NCBI RefSeq assembly: GCF_016863655.1
Contig: NZ_BOPH01000081.1
Span: 1 to 64,000, forward strand
DNA length: 64,000 nt
Reading direction: 5' to 3'
DNA from: Virgisporangium ochraceum
GTDB lineage: Bacteria; Actinomycetota; Actinomycetes; Mycobacteriales; Micromonosporaceae
Positions 51,703 to 61,293 of the stretch are shown piece by piece. Within the stretch, counting starts at the first letter, position 1, and each line of letters opens with the position of its first letter. The position numbers were made by a program, and so were the translations under genes. The notes beneath the pieces were generated by a model. That model had not been told where the DNA came from. It made no database searches and saw nothing but the letters and a program-made list of their open reading frames with translations.

Positions 51703-53790
51703 TCACCGGTGTGCCAGGCGGCGGTGCAGCCGGCGCAGCGGCGCGGGCGCCCACCAGTTGGCGTCGCCGGCGAGCCGCATCAGCGCCGGGACCAGCAGCC
51801 CGCGGATCACCGTGGCGTCGACGACCACCGCCAGGGCCAGGCCGATGCCCATGAGCTTGAGGAAGCTCATGCCGCTCACGCCGAAGGCGGCGAACGACAC
51901 GGCGAGCAGCAGCGCGGCGGCGGTGATGAGGCCGCCGGTGCGGGCCAGGCCGGTCGCGACGGCGCGGGAGTTGTCGCCGGTGGCGTCGTACTCCTCCTTG
52001 ATGCGTGAGAGCAGGAACACCTCGTAGTCCATCGACAGGCCGAACGCCACGCAGAACATGAGGATCGGCATCGTCACGTCGAGCTGCCCGGTCGCGGTGA
52101 AGCCGAGCAGCCCGGACAGATGGCCGTCCTGGAAGATCCAGACCATCGCGCCGAACGTCGCGGTGAGCGAGAGCAGGTTGAGCAGGATCGCCTTGGCCGG
52201 CACCAGGAGGCTGCCGAACGCGGCGAAGAGCAGCACAGCCGTGGCCAACGCGATGACGGCCAGTGCCAGCGGCAGGCGGTCGGCGATGGCGGCCTTCGCG
52301 TCGACGAGTTCGGCCGCGTCGCCGCCCACCGCGTAGTCGAACGGCGCGTCGAGGGCACGGAGGTCGTGGACCATCCGCTCGCCTTCCGGCGACCGGGGGA
52401 CGACGGACGGCACGACGGTCAGCCAGGAGCCGGCCGGCGAGGTCTCCACCCGCACGCTGTCGACGCCGCCCACGGCGCGGACCCGCCGCGCGAGGTCGTC
52501 GACCGCCGGGCCGGCCGCGACGCCGGGCAGCGCGATGGCGAACTCGTCCGTCCGGGTGCCGGCGAACCGGGTGTCGAGGATCTCGGCGACCTCGCGCGCC
52601 TCACTGCCGGGCGGCAGCGACCGGTAGGTCGGTAGACCCGCGTCGACCCGCAGGAACGGGGTTCCGAGGGCGAGGAGCACCCCGACGACGCCGACGGTGA
52701 CCGGCACCGGCCGGCGCATGACCGCCTGGGCGAGGCGGAACCAGAACCGGTGCTCAGCCGTGCGCCGGGCCGTGCGCCGACGCCCGACCCGTGGACCGAG
52801 GACGGCGAGCAACGCCGGCAACGTCAGCAGCGACGCCGCGGCGGCGCTCAGCACGACCGCCACCCCGGCGTAGGCGAACGAGCGCAGGAACGACAGGGGG
52901 AACACCAGCAGCGCCGACAGCGAGACCGCGACGGTGAGGGCCGAGAAGGCGACGGTGCGTCCCGCGGTCTCCACCGTGCGGACCACGGCGTCGGCGGTGG
53001 GCCGACCGGCGGCCAGCTCCTCCCGGAACCGGGTCAGGATGAACAGCGAATAGTCGATGGCGAGGCCGAAACCGAGCCCGGTCATCAGGTTGATGGAGTA
53101 CACCGAGACCTCGGTGAACCGGGCGATGACGGCGAGTCCGAGGAACGCGCCGGCGACGCCGATCGCCGCCACGACGAGTGGCGTCACCGAGGCCACGAGG
53201 CCGCCGAACACGATGAGCAGCAGCGCCAACGTGACCGGCACGGCGATGGCCTCTGCCCGGATCAGGTCGGTCTCCAACTGCTCGCCGATCGCGGTGTCGA
53301 TGGCGTGCGCGCCGCCCTCGCGTACGGCGATCGGGCCGCGCGTGCCGGTGTACCGCCCGGCGATCGCGGCGGCCAGGTCGTCGGCGTCCGTCGCGTCGGC
53401 CAGGTCGACGACGACGAGCGCGAAGCGGCCGTCGGCGGACCGCAGCGTCGGCTCGTCGCCTCCCGCCGACCAGTGGGAGACCGCCCGGCCGACGCCGGGT
53501 TCGGCCGCGACGGCCGCGGTGAGGTCGCGTCCGGCGGCGGCGACGGTGGGGTCGTCGACGCCGGCGGCCGCCTCGACGAGCAGCACCAGTTCGGGGACGG
53601 TGGTCGTGCCGGTCGCGGTGAGGAACGCGGCGGCGCGGGCCGACTCGGCGTCCGGGTCGGTGAAGCCGCCGCCGCCGAGCGATCCGAACAGGCCGGAGCC
53701 CAGGGCCCCCGCGACGACGACGAAGAGGACGGTGAGCGCCAGCACAAGCCGGCGCCGGCGGACGGTGAGGCGACCGATGCTCGTGAACAT
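51703..53790 (-). CDS. MMPL/RND-type membrane transporter
   Basis: 695 residues from ATG 53790. Twelve predicted TM helices in two halves: one N-terminal helix (LVLALTVLFVVVAGALG), an extracytoplasmic loop, then clusters around VTLALLLIVFGGLVASVTPL and ALAVIALATAVLLFAAFGSL. MMPL motifs GLGFGLAIDYSLFILTRFREE and FCVAFGLSMDYEVFLLSRIKEEY are present. Proton-driven export of lipids or drugs is usual. It ends 11 bp from the end of GH81 (convergent) and is divergent from a two-component system, which may control it. Confidence 0.92.
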   Translation of the reverse strand: MFTSIGRLTVRRRRLVLALTVLFVVVAGALGSGLFGSLGGGGFTDPDAESARAAAFLTATGTTTVPELVLLVEAAAGVDDPTVAAAGRDLTAAVAAEPGVGRAVSHWSAGGDEPTLRSADGRFALVVVDLADATDADDLAAAIAGRYTGTRGPIAVREGGAHAIDTAIGEQLETDLIRAEAIAVPVTLALLLIVFGGLVASVTPLVVAAIGVAGAFLGLAVIARFTEVSVYSINLMTGLGFGLAIDYSLFILTRFREELAAGRPTADAVVRTVETAGRTVAFSALTVAVSLSALLVFPLSFLRSFAYAGVAVVLSAAAASLLTLPALLAVLGPRVGRRRTARRTAEHRFWFRLAQAVMRRPVPVTVGVVGVLLALGTPFLRVDAGLPTYRSLPPGSEAREVAEILDTRFAGTRTDEFAIALPGVAAGPAVDDLARRVRAVGGVDSVRVETSPAGSWLTVVPSVVPRSPEGERMVHDLRALDAPFDYAVGGDAAELVDAKAAIADRLPLALAVIALATAVLLFAAFGSLLVPAKAILLNLLSLTATFGAMVWIFQDGHLSGLLGFTATGQLDVTMPILMFCVAFGLSMDYEVFLLSRIKEEYDATGDNSRAVATGLARTGGLITAAALLLAVSFAAFGVSGMSFLKLMGIGLALAVVVDATVIRGLLVPALMRLAGDANWWAPAPLRRLHRRLAHR

Positions 53791-53894
53791 GCCATGAATC
53801 TGCGGCCCGGGCGCTGCGCGCACATCGCACCGCGGTCGGTCTCCGACCCGTACCACGGTACGGGCCGCGGCGGCCGTCACGACGGTAGTTTGCA

Positions 53895-55079
53895 GTGATG
53901 GACGTGAAGGGGCCGCGGGCGTGGGGCGGCGCGCTCACGACGGGTCCGGCGTTCCCGTTCGCGGCGCTGGCCGTGGCGTTGCTGGTGTTCGTGACCAGCG
54001 GCGTGTCCGCCGGGTTGGTGAGCGTACTGGCCGTCGCGCTCGTGCCGTGGGCGCTGCTGGCCGGGGACGTGCGGGTCGGTTCGTGGGTGATGGCGGGCGT
54101 CGGGGTCGGCGCGCCGGCGGTGGTGAGCATCGGGTTCGACGCGCCCGGCGCGATCTTCCTGGCCCTGCTGGCGGTCGCCTGGCTCGCCGCCACCGCAGCG
54201 TCGTGGCCGGCGGAGGCGGTCGCCTTCGCGGGTGCGCTGGCCGTCCCGGTGGCGTTCGTGGTCCGGTACGGGGAGTGGCGCGAGGACTATCCCGCCGCCG
54301 TCTTCTTCGGCACCGGCACCCTGCTGTCCTGGCTGATCGGGCGCATGGTGCGCCGGGAGCGCACACTCGTCGCGGCGCTCACCGAGGCGCAGGGCCGCCT
54401 CGACGCCGCGGCGGCCGCCGCGGAACGCCGACGGATCGCGGTCGACGTGCACGACGCCATCGGTCACGGGCTCAGCGTCGTGCTGCTCAACGTCGTCGGT
54501 GCGCGCGAGGTCCTCAGCCGCGACTCCGCGGCCGCCGCCGAGGCCCTCGCCCGGGCCGAGCACGTGGGACGCGAGAGCCTGGAGTCGGTGCGCGGCATTG
54601 TCGGCCTTCTCAGGGACCCCGACGGCGGCCCCGACCGCGGCTCGGCCGGGGACCCCGGTGGAGCCAGGCCGCCACCGCCGGGCGCCGGCGACATCGCCGG
54701 CCTGCTGCGGACGGCGGCATCGTCGGGGCTCGCGGTGCGCGGCGAGCTCTCCGGCGATCTGTCCACAGTGGACCCGTACACCGGCCTCGCGGCGTTCCGG
54801 CTGGTACAGGAAGCGGTGTCCAACGTGGAGCATCACGCTCCCGGGTCGGACGCCGTCGTGCGGGTGGCCCGGGAGCCGCGCCGGCTGGTCGTCTCGGTGC
54901 GCAACGGCCCGGCCCGCCGGGCGGGGCAGCGCGGTCGCGGCGGCGGCACCGGCCTCGACGGAATGCGGCAACGGGTCGACGCCCTCGGTGGCTCGATGAC
55001 GGCCGGCCCGAACGGCGACGGCTGGCTGGTGACGGCGTCGCTGCCGTTGCCCCACGTGTCGGCGACGGTCGACGCGTGA
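53895..55079 (+). CDS. Sensor histidine kinase (NarL-partner type)
   Basis: 394 residues from GTG 53895 (ATG 53898 also possible). The N-terminal ~130 residues hold several TM helices (PFAALAVALLVFVTSGVSAG, GAIFLALLAVAWLAA). HisKA_3 dimer helix with phospho-His in RRIAVDVHDAIGHGLSVVLL (~190), then HATPase (QEAVSNVEHHAPGSDAVVRV, GTGLDGMRQRVDALGG). DesK/NarX-like. Overlaps the response regulator gene by GTGA. Probably senses membrane or cell-envelope state. Confidence 0.92.
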   Translation: MMDVKGPRAWGGALTTGPAFPFAALAVALLVFVTSGVSAGLVSVLAVALVPWALLAGDVRVGSWVMAGVGVGAPAVVSIGFDAPGAIFLALLAVAWLAATAASWPAEAVAFAGALAVPVAFVVRYGEWREDYPAAVFFGTGTLLSWLIGRMVRRERTLVAALTEAQGRLDAAAAAAERRRIAVDVHDAIGHGLSVVLLNVVGAREVLSRDSAAAAEALARAEHVGRESLESVRGIVGLLRDPDGGPDRGSAGDPGGARPPPPGAGDIAGLLRTAASSGLAVRGELSGDLSTVDPYTGLAAFRLVQEAVSNVEHHAPGSDAVVRVAREPRRLVVSVRNGPARRAGQRGRGGGTGLDGMRQRVDALGGSMTAGPNGDGWLVTASLPLPHVSATVDA

Positions 55080-55714
55080 CCGGCGTCCTGCTGGTCGACG
55101 ACCAGGAACTGGTCCGCGTCGGCCTGCGGCTGATCCTGTCACCCCATGACGACCTCGACATCGTCGGCGAGGCCGCCGACGGGCGGGCCGGTATCGACGC
55201 CGCGCGCACGCTGCGCCCGGACGTCGTGCTCATGGACATCCGCATGCCGGTGCTCGACGGCATCGAGGCGACCCGTCACCTGCTGCGGGACGAGGCACCG
55301 CCGCACGTCCTCGCGCTCACCACGTTCGAGGACGACGACGTGCTGTGGGGCGCAATCGAGGCGGGTGCGGCCGGTTTCGTGCTCAAGGACGCACCCGCCG
55401 CCGACCTCGTCGGCGCGATCCGGGTCACCGCACGCGGCGGCTCCTGGCTCGACCCCCGGGTGGCCCGCCGGGTCATGGCCACCGTGCGGCAGCGCGTCGC
55501 GTCGCCGGTCGCGTCTCTCGACGTCCTCACTGACCGGGAGCGCGAGGTACTCGCCCTCGTGGCCTCGGGCGCCACCAACGCGGAGATCGCCGGACGGCTC
55601 TTCCTGAGCGAACGCACGGTCAAGGGCCACATCTCGGCCATCTTCCAGAAGCTCGGCGTCCGCGACCGTCCGGCCGCGATCATCCGCGCGTACGACGCCG
55701 GCCTGGTGCGCTAG
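55076..55714 (+). CDS. NarL/LuxR-type response regulator
   Basis: 212 residues from GTG 55076 (GTGA overlap). Receiver domain with LLVDDQELVR and the phospho-Asp in VVLMDIRMPVLDG (~53); LuxR helix-turn-helix at ~145-205 (LTDREREVLALVASGATNAE, ERTVKGHISAIFQKLGV). Cognate regulator of the preceding kinase. The divergent MMPL gene is a plausible target. Confidence 0.93.
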   Translation: MTGVLLVDDQELVRVGLRLILSPHDDLDIVGEAADGRAGIDAARTLRPDVVLMDIRMPVLDGIEATRHLLRDEAPPHVLALTTFEDDDVLWGAIEAGAAGFVLKDAPAADLVGAIRVTARGGSWLDPRVARRVMATVRQRVASPVASLDVLTDREREVLALVASGATNAEIAGRLFLSERTVKGHISAIFQKLGVRDRPAAIIRAYDAGLVR

Positions 55715-55732
55715 ACCGGCGGGGTCCGCTGG

Positions 55733-56893
55733 TCAGCGCAGACGGGTCAGGAACCGGGCCGTCCAGCCGTAGGTGTCGCGGGCCCGGGCCAGGCGGTGCG
55801 TCTTGAGGGCGAGGTGGAGTTCGGTGCGCACCAGCCCGTCGTCGAGGGCGATGCCGTGCACCGCGGCGAGGCGTTCGAGGCGGTAGTAGAACGTGGTGCG
55901 GTGGATCCGCAGCGCGGTGATGGTGCGGGCGGCGTCGCCGGCGTTGTCGAGGTAGGTCTCCAGCGTCTGACGCAGCATTGCGGCGGAGCGGTCGTCGTCG
56001 GCGATCGGCAGCGGGTCGGGCCAGCCGCCGGGGTCGCCGGCGAGCAGCAGCCGGCGGTGGACGCCGAGGTGGTCCCATCCGACGGTGGCCGGCAGCGCCG
56101 GGTCGACGGCCGCGCAGTCGGCGGCGACGATCGCGCGGGCGGCGAGGGCCGACGCGAGCGCCGGGTCACCGTCGCCGGCGCGGAAGGGCGCGCTGTACCC
56201 GGTCACGTGGGACCCGGCGACGGCACCGACGTCGACGGCGCCGGCCCGCCCGGAGTGCGCCAGGAGCACGAGCCGGCGGCCGTGGGCGGCGGCCGTGCCG
56301 AGGACGGCGCGCGAGGTCGCCACCGGCGGCGTCGTCCGTGGGGCGGGTGCCCGCCGACCGTCGGTCGTCGTGGTCGCGGCGACGACGGCGAACCGCAGCT
56401 CGTGTGACCGGATGCGGGGCTCGCGGCCGACCAGCTCGCCGACCGGGTCGGCCCGGGGCCGGTCGCCGAAGAGCTCGGCCAGCGCGCCGTCGACGCCGGG
56501 CGCGCGGAGCAGGGTCGCCAGGCGGTCGGCGCACGCCCGCACCGCGTCGTCGGCGGCCCGGTCGAGCGGCGCTCCGTCGTCGAGGACCCACAGGTAGGCG
56601 ACGGGCGCGCGGCCGTCGCGGACGGGGACGCAGGTGCGGGCCGACATGCCGAGGTCGGCGTTCGCCGGCAGCCGGACGGGTCCGGTCGCGGTGTCGACGC
56701 CGTGGCCGCGCTGGTAGGCGAGCACCGCCTCGGGGACCCGGCGGGACAGGATGGCCTGGACGCGGACCGGGTCGACGTCGGCGCCCTGCGTGCTGTAGCC
56801 GATCAGCGTTCCGTCCGGGTCGTCGAGGCTCACCGAGCGGCCGAGCGTAGCGGCCAGCCCGTCCAGCTCGCGCTGCACGTCGCCGGGCTCCAT
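55733..56893 (-). CDS. PucR/CdaR-type regulator
   Basis: 386 residues. N-terminal GAF-like sensor part (~1-140: GRSVSLDDPDGTLIGYSTQG, SARTCVPVRDGRAPVAYLWVL), a middle domain, and the C-terminal PucR helix-turn-helix (~325-380: DAARTITALRIHRTTFYYRLERL). Family members sense metabolites such as purines or amino acids. It is divergent from the SHMT-like gene at 57006, with 112 bp between, so that enzyme is its likely target. It converges with the response regulator gene. Confidence 0.85.
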   Translation of the reverse strand: MEPGDVQRELDGLAATLGRSVSLDDPDGTLIGYSTQGADVDPVRVQAILSRRVPEAVLAYQRGHGVDTATGPVRLPANADLGMSARTCVPVRDGRAPVAYLWVLDDGAPLDRAADDAVRACADRLATLLRAPGVDGALAELFGDRPRADPVGELVGREPRIRSHELRFAVVAATTTTDGRRAPAPRTTPPVATSRAVLGTAAAHGRRLVLLAHSGRAGAVDVGAVAGSHVTGYSAPFRAGDGDPALASALAARAIVAADCAAVDPALPATVGWDHLGVHRRLLLAGDPGGWPDPLPIADDDRSAAMLRQTLETYLDNAGDAARTITALRIHRTTFYYRLERLAAVHGIALDDGLVRTELHLALKTHRLARARDTYGWTARFLTRLR

Positions 56894-57005
56894 CCGTCAA
56901 ATGTAGGAGACCGGCGGGCGAATTGCGGTCACCGCTCCGAAGACGCGCAGGTGGCACCGCTCCTACCGTCATCGGTACCGACCGCGTCCCAGGAGGGCAG
57001 CACCC

Positions 57006-58340
57006 GTGACCGACACCCTCGCCCCGCGTCCGTGGCTGCCCGGCCCGGTCGCCGACCGGATCACCTCGATCGTCACCGACCTGCAGACCCGGGACGCGGC
57101 GGGCGTCGCGGACCTCCTGTCGGACCTGATCGTGGACAACCAGCGCATCCACGACGAGGAGTGCCTCAATCTCAACCCGGCGACCAACCGCATGAACCCA
57201 CGCGCGGAGAACATGCTGGCGGCCCGGCTGGGGTCCCGCGCGTCCCTGGGCTACCCGGGCGAGAAGTACGAGACGGGTCTGGAGGCCATCGAGCACATCG
57301 AGGTCGTCGCGGCCGCGCTGGCGGCGCGGGTGTTCCACGCCGACCACGCCGAGGTGCGGGTCGGGTCCGGCGCCCTGGCGAACCTGTACGCGTTCATGGC
57401 GTGCTGCGAACCCGGCGACCCGGTGATCGCCCCACCGGCGACCATCGGGGGCCACGTCACGCACCACGCCGCCGGCGCCGCCGGTCTCTACGGGGTGACC
57501 ACCGTCGCCGCACCGGTCGACCCCACCGGGTACACGGTCGACGTCGACGCCCTGGCCGACCTCGCGCGCGCGGTCCGCCCGAAGCTCATCACGATCGGTG
57601 GCAGCCTCAACCTCGTTCCGCACCCCGTCGCGGCCATCCGGGAGATCGCCGACTCGGTCGGCGCGAAGGTCCTCTTCGACGCCGCGCACCTGTGCGGCGT
57701 CATCGCCGGCGGCGCCTGGCCGAACCCGCTCGACGAGGGCGCGCACCTGATGTCCATGAGCACCTACAAGAGCCTGGGCGGTCCCGCCGGTGGTCTGCTC
57801 CTGTCCAACGACGCCGAACTGGCCGAGCGCATCGAGGCCATCGCCTATCCGGGGCTCACCGCGAACTTCGACGCGGGCAGGACCGCGGCCCTGGCGCAGA
57901 CGATGCTCGACTGGACCGTCGCCGGCAAGGCCTACGCCGACGCGATGGTGCGCACCGCCGACGCCCTCGCCGACCGGCTCACCGCCGCCGGCATCCCGGT
58001 GTTCCGGCCCGGCGGGGTCGCGACCCGGTCGCACCAGTTCGCCGTGGAGGCCGCGGCGTTCGGCGGCGGCCAGACCGCCGCGGCCCGCCTGCGCCGGGCG
58101 AACCTGCTCACCTGCGGCATCGGCCTGCCCGTCGCGCCGGTGCCGGGCGACCTGAACGGGCTGCGCATCGGCACACCGGAACTGGCCCGGCTGGGCATGA
58201 CGGTCGCCGACATGCCGACGCTCGCGTCGTTCGTCGCCCGGGCGTTGACCGGCCCTCCGGAGGCCGTCGCCGCGGAGGTGACCGCGTGGCGCCGACCGTT
58301 CCGCGACATCCACTACACCACCGACCGGCCCACCGCGTAG
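57006..58340 (+). CDS. Serine hydroxymethyltransferase-like PLP enzyme
   Basis: 444 residues from GTG 57006. Fold type I PLP enzyme of the SHMT family: SLGYPGEKYETGLEAIEHIE, HHAAGAAGLYGV, DAAHLCGVIAGGAWPNPLDEG and the PLP lysine in MSMSTYKSLGGPAGG. The substrate region differs from housekeeping GlyA (YPGEKYETG instead of YPGRRYYGG), so it may act on a substituted serine, such as alpha-methylserine, or another beta-hydroxy amino acid (inference). Divergent from a PucR-type regulator. Cytoplasmic. Confidence 0.85.
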   Translation: MTDTLAPRPWLPGPVADRITSIVTDLQTRDAAGVADLLSDLIVDNQRIHDEECLNLNPATNRMNPRAENMLAARLGSRASLGYPGEKYETGLEAIEHIEVVAAALAARVFHADHAEVRVGSGALANLYAFMACCEPGDPVIAPPATIGGHVTHHAAGAAGLYGVTTVAAPVDPTGYTVDVDALADLARAVRPKLITIGGSLNLVPHPVAAIREIADSVGAKVLFDAAHLCGVIAGGAWPNPLDEGAHLMSMSTYKSLGGPAGGLLLSNDAELAERIEAIAYPGLTANFDAGRTAALAQTMLDWTVAGKAYADAMVRTADALADRLTAAGIPVFRPGGVATRSHQFAVEAAAFGGGQTAAARLRRANLLTCGIGLPVAPVPGDLNGLRIGTPELARLGMTVADMPTLASFVARALTGPPEAVAAEVTAWRRPFRDIHYTTDRPTA

Positions 58341-58344
58341 ACGG

Positions 58345-58440
58345 TCGGTCCGGGTGGCCGGCGCGGACCAGGCCGTGCTCGTAGGCGTAGATCACCGCCT
58401 GCACCCGGTCGCGGAGCGACAGCTTGGTCAGGATCAGCAC
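58345..58440 (-). pseudogene. C-terminal fragment of a LuxR-type response regulator
   Basis: On the minus strand the segment starting LILTKLSLRDRVQAVIYAYE and ending HGLVRAGHPD is the last helix region of NarL-type regulators. The receiver and most of the helix-turn-helix are missing. It abuts the truncated permease relic at about 58440, so a deletion or rearrangement joined the two. Confidence 0.65.
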
Positions 58441-58868
58441 CCGGACGCGCTCGCCGCGCGGGAGGCCACCGACGAGGTGTTCACGGGGCTGATGCTCGGC
58501 CTCGGCGCGGTGGCGCTCCTGGTCGGTGGCGTCGGTGTGGCCAACACGATGGTCATCTCGGTGCTCGAACGCCGGGCGGAGATCGGCCTGCGCCGGTCGC
58601 TGGGTGCCACGCGCGGCCAGGTCCGTGGGCAGTTCCTGGCCGAGTCGCTGCTGCTGTCGGCGCTGGGCGGGGCCGGCGGCATGGTGACCGGGGTGGCGGT
58701 GACCGCGATGTACCCGCTCACCCGGGAATGGCTGACCGTGGTGCCCGCGTGGGCGACCGCCGGTGGTGTGCTGGCCACACTGGTGATCGGCGCGATGGCC
58801 GGCCTCTACCCGGCGATCCGCGCGGCCCGGCTCGCGCCGACCGAGGCGCTCGCCACGCCGTGGGCCGT
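58434..58868 (+). pseudogene. C-terminal fragment of a MacB/FtsX-type ABC permease
   Basis: About 145 residues: DALAAREATDEVF, then VGGVGVANTMVISVLERRAE, IGLRRSLGATRGQVRGQFLA and AGLYPAIRAARLAPTEALA, the last FtsX domain with three TM helices. The N-terminal permease part and its ATPase are absent and there is no start codon with ribosome site. No clear stop ends the frame at the natural position. A relic of a divergent transporter locus. Confidence 0.75.
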
Positions 58869-58911
58869 CATCGTGCGAGCCCCGCGTGGGAGGTCATCGC
58901 GCGAGCCCCGC
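58867..58911. repeat. 19-bp direct repeat, 26-bp period
   Basis: GTCATCGTGCGAGCCCCGC (58867-58885) and GTCATCGCGCGAGCCCCGC (58893-58911) differ by one base. The second contains the stop codon and last residues (AGLAR) of the molybdoenzyme gene. The duplication marks the junction between the permease relic and that gene. Confidence 0.75.
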
Positions 58912-61149
58912 CGGTGGGTCGAAGACGGTGACCGGGGGTGGCGTCGCGGTGTACCGCTCGACCTGGACGCGGGCGTGCTGGCCGGCGCAGCCCTGCGACA
59001 GCCGGGAGGTGGGGATGTCGGCGGTCAGCACGTTCGGGTTGCCGTGGACGCACAGCACGCCGTCCGGGGTGTCGACGGGGTCGAACCAGGCGCCGGTGGC
59101 CAGCTGCACCACGCCGGGTCGGATCCCGTCGGTGAGGACCGCGCCGGCGAGGCAGGCACCGCGGTCGTTGAAGACGCGCACCACGTCGCCGGCGGCGATG
59201 CCGCGGGCGGCCGCGTCGTCCGGGTGCAGCGACAGCGGCTCGCGACCGTCCACTTTGGACGCCCGGCTCACAGGTCCGACGTCGAGCTGGCTGTGGAGGC
59301 GGGTGGAGGGCTGGTTGGCGATGAGGTGCATCGGGTACCTCCGGTCGGCCGGCTCCGGTTCCAGCCACGCCGGGTGGCCGGGGCAGTCGTCGTAGCCGAA
59401 GCCGGCGACGGTCTCGGAGGCGAGCTCGATGCGTCCACTCGGGGTCTTCAACGGCGACCGGTCGGGATCGGCGCGGAACCGATCGAACAACGTGAAGTCG
59501 CTCGGGCCGGTGGGCAGTTCGTGCCCGCCGGCGGCCCAGAAGTCGGCGAAGGTGGGCGCGTCGTCGGCGCGCCACCGGTCGTAGAGGTGCTCCAGCCACT
59601 GCCGGGCGGTGCGTCCCTCGGTGAACCGGTCGGCGAAGCCGAGCCGGTCGGCGAGCCCGGCGAGGATGTGGTGGTCGTCGCGGGCCTCGCCGTACGGCTC
59701 GACGGCGCGGTGCATCGCGATGAGGTGGGTGTCGCGGCGTCCGCCGCCGACGTCCTCGCGTTCCAGCGGCAGTGTCGTGGGGAGCACGATGTCGGCGTGC
59801 CGGGCGGTGGCCGTCCAGTGCGGCTCGTGCACGACGACGGTGTCGGGACGACCGAACGCGGTGCGCAGCCGCGCCAGGTCCTGGTGGTGGTGGAACGGGT
59901 TGCCGCCGGCCCAGTACACGAGCCGGATGTCGGGGTAGGTCAGCGATCGGCCGTTGTAGTCGTAGGTGGCGCCGGGGTGCAGGAGCAGGTCGGCGATGCG
60001 GGCCACCGGGATGAACGTGCGGACGGGGTTGGTGCCCTGCGGCAGGTACGGCAGCCGGACGGTCGGGCCGTTGTCGCCGACGTCGCCCATCGACCCGTAC
60101 CCGTGCCCGAACCCGCCGCCGGGCAGCCCGATCTGGCCGAGCATCGCGGCGAGCAGGAGCCCGGCCCAGACCGGCTGCTCGCCGTGGCGGATGCGCTGCA
60201 ACGACCAGGTGACGGTCACCAGCGTGCGGCGGGCCGCCATCCGCCGGGCCAGCGCCCGGATGTCGTCGGCCGGGATGCCGCAGACGCGCGCGGCCCAGTC
60301 GGCGTCGTACCGGCCGTCGACGAGGTACCGCGCGACGGTGTCGAAGCCGACGCAGTACCGGTCGAGGAACGCCCTGTCGTGCAGGCCCCCGACGAGCAGC
60401 GTGTGCGCCAGCCCCAGCATCAGCGCGACGTCGGTGCCGGGCTCGACGGGGTACCAGGTGGCGGGCACCGTCGCCGGCAGGTCCGTCCGAAGTGGACTGA
60501 CGAGCGCGACCTCCACGTTCCGCTCGGCCAGCGCCGTGAGGTGTCCCGGTGTGCCGTGCCGGGTGACCCCGCCGGGCACCACGTGGACGTTCTTGGCCGG
60601 GATGCCGCCGAACGCCACGATCAGCTCGGTGTTCGCGGCGATCGTCGGCCACGACGACGCGCCGCGCAGCACCGTCTCGGCGTCGCCGACGACGTGGGGG
60701 AGCAGCACCACCGAGGTGCCGTTGCTGTAGGAGTTGCGCGACCCGGTGAACCCGCCGAACTGGTTGAGGAACCGGTGCAGCTGGCTCTGGGCGTGGTGGA
60801 ACCGGCCGGCGCTGGCCCATCCGTATGAGCCGCCGAAGATGGCCTCGTTGCCGTGCTCCGTGCGCACCCGGTTCAGCTCGGCGGCGAGGAGGTCGAGCAC
60901 CTCGTCCCAGCCGACCTCGACGAACCCGTCACGCCCGCGGCGGTCGGTCGGGCCCGGGCCGTGGTCGAGCCACCCGCGCCGGACCGCGGGCCGCGCGACC
61001 CGGGTGCGGTGCCGCAGCCCTTCCACGACGTTGCCGAGCAGCGGCGACGGCGCCGGGTCGGACGGGTGCGGCACCACCGTGAGGCCGCCGTCCGGGTCGA
61101 CGCGCACCCCGAAGGCGCCCCAGTGCGAGGTCGACGGTATGACAGTCAT
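58894..61149 (-). CDS. Molybdopterin oxidoreductase of the BisC/TorA (DMSO reductase) type
   Basis: 751 residues from ATG 61149 after GGTGGAGG. No N-terminal iron-sulfur Cys motif and no Tat signal, so cytoplasmic and BisC-like. IFGGSYGWASAGRFHHAQSQ holds the expected Mo-ligand Ser region; GGFTGSRNSYSNGTS and YWAGGNPFHHHQDL follow, and the C-terminal dinucleotide-binding domain starts near MHLIANQPSTRLHSQLDVG. Such enzymes reduce biotin or methionine sulfoxides and N-oxides using bis-MGD. No partner redox subunit is adjacent, though CcdA and TlpA-like genes lie upstream on the same strand. Confidence 0.88.
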   Translation of the reverse strand: MTVIPSTSHWGAFGVRVDPDGGLTVVPHPSDPAPSPLLGNVVEGLRHRTRVARPAVRRGWLDHGPGPTDRRGRDGFVEVGWDEVLDLLAAELNRVRTEHGNEAIFGGSYGWASAGRFHHAQSQLHRFLNQFGGFTGSRNSYSNGTSVVLLPHVVGDAETVLRGASSWPTIAANTELIVAFGGIPAKNVHVVPGGVTRHGTPGHLTALAERNVEVALVSPLRTDLPATVPATWYPVEPGTDVALMLGLAHTLLVGGLHDRAFLDRYCVGFDTVARYLVDGRYDADWAARVCGIPADDIRALARRMAARRTLVTVTWSLQRIRHGEQPVWAGLLLAAMLGQIGLPGGGFGHGYGSMGDVGDNGPTVRLPYLPQGTNPVRTFIPVARIADLLLHPGATYDYNGRSLTYPDIRLVYWAGGNPFHHHQDLARLRTAFGRPDTVVVHEPHWTATARHADIVLPTTLPLEREDVGGGRRDTHLIAMHRAVEPYGEARDDHHILAGLADRLGFADRFTEGRTARQWLEHLYDRWRADDAPTFADFWAAGGHELPTGPSDFTLFDRFRADPDRSPLKTPSGRIELASETVAGFGYDDCPGHPAWLEPEPADRRYPMHLIANQPSTRLHSQLDVGPVSRASKVDGREPLSLHPDDAAARGIAAGDVVRVFNDRGACLAGAVLTDGIRPGVVQLATGAWFDPVDTPDGVLCVHGNPNVLTADIPTSRLSQGCAGQHARVQVERYTATPPPVTVFDPPAGLAR

Positions 61150-61218
61150 GCCTCCACCATCGTCGCTCGGCTCGAGGGCCGCCAGCAGGTTCCCGGTACC
61201 GCCTCTATCGTGGCGGAC

Positions 61219-61270
61219 GTGACCGTGCGGGTGATGGGTGGTCGACGACCACCCGATGTGGCGTGACGGG
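61219..61270 (+). pseudogene. N-terminal fragment of a response regulator with a frameshift
   Basis: GTG 61219 reads VTVRVM; after one extra G near 61237 the frame continues VVDDHPMWRDG, the start of NarL-type receivers including the acidic pair. It then stops matching. Only ~17 residues remain. Confidence 0.6.
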
Positions 61271-61293
61271 GGCACGCGGGTGCCGGCGCGCGG

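Noticed and set aside
58867..58911. Phage or integrative-element attachment site
   Set aside because: The repeats are only 26 bp apart, with no integrase or tRNA nearby; more likely a local duplication.
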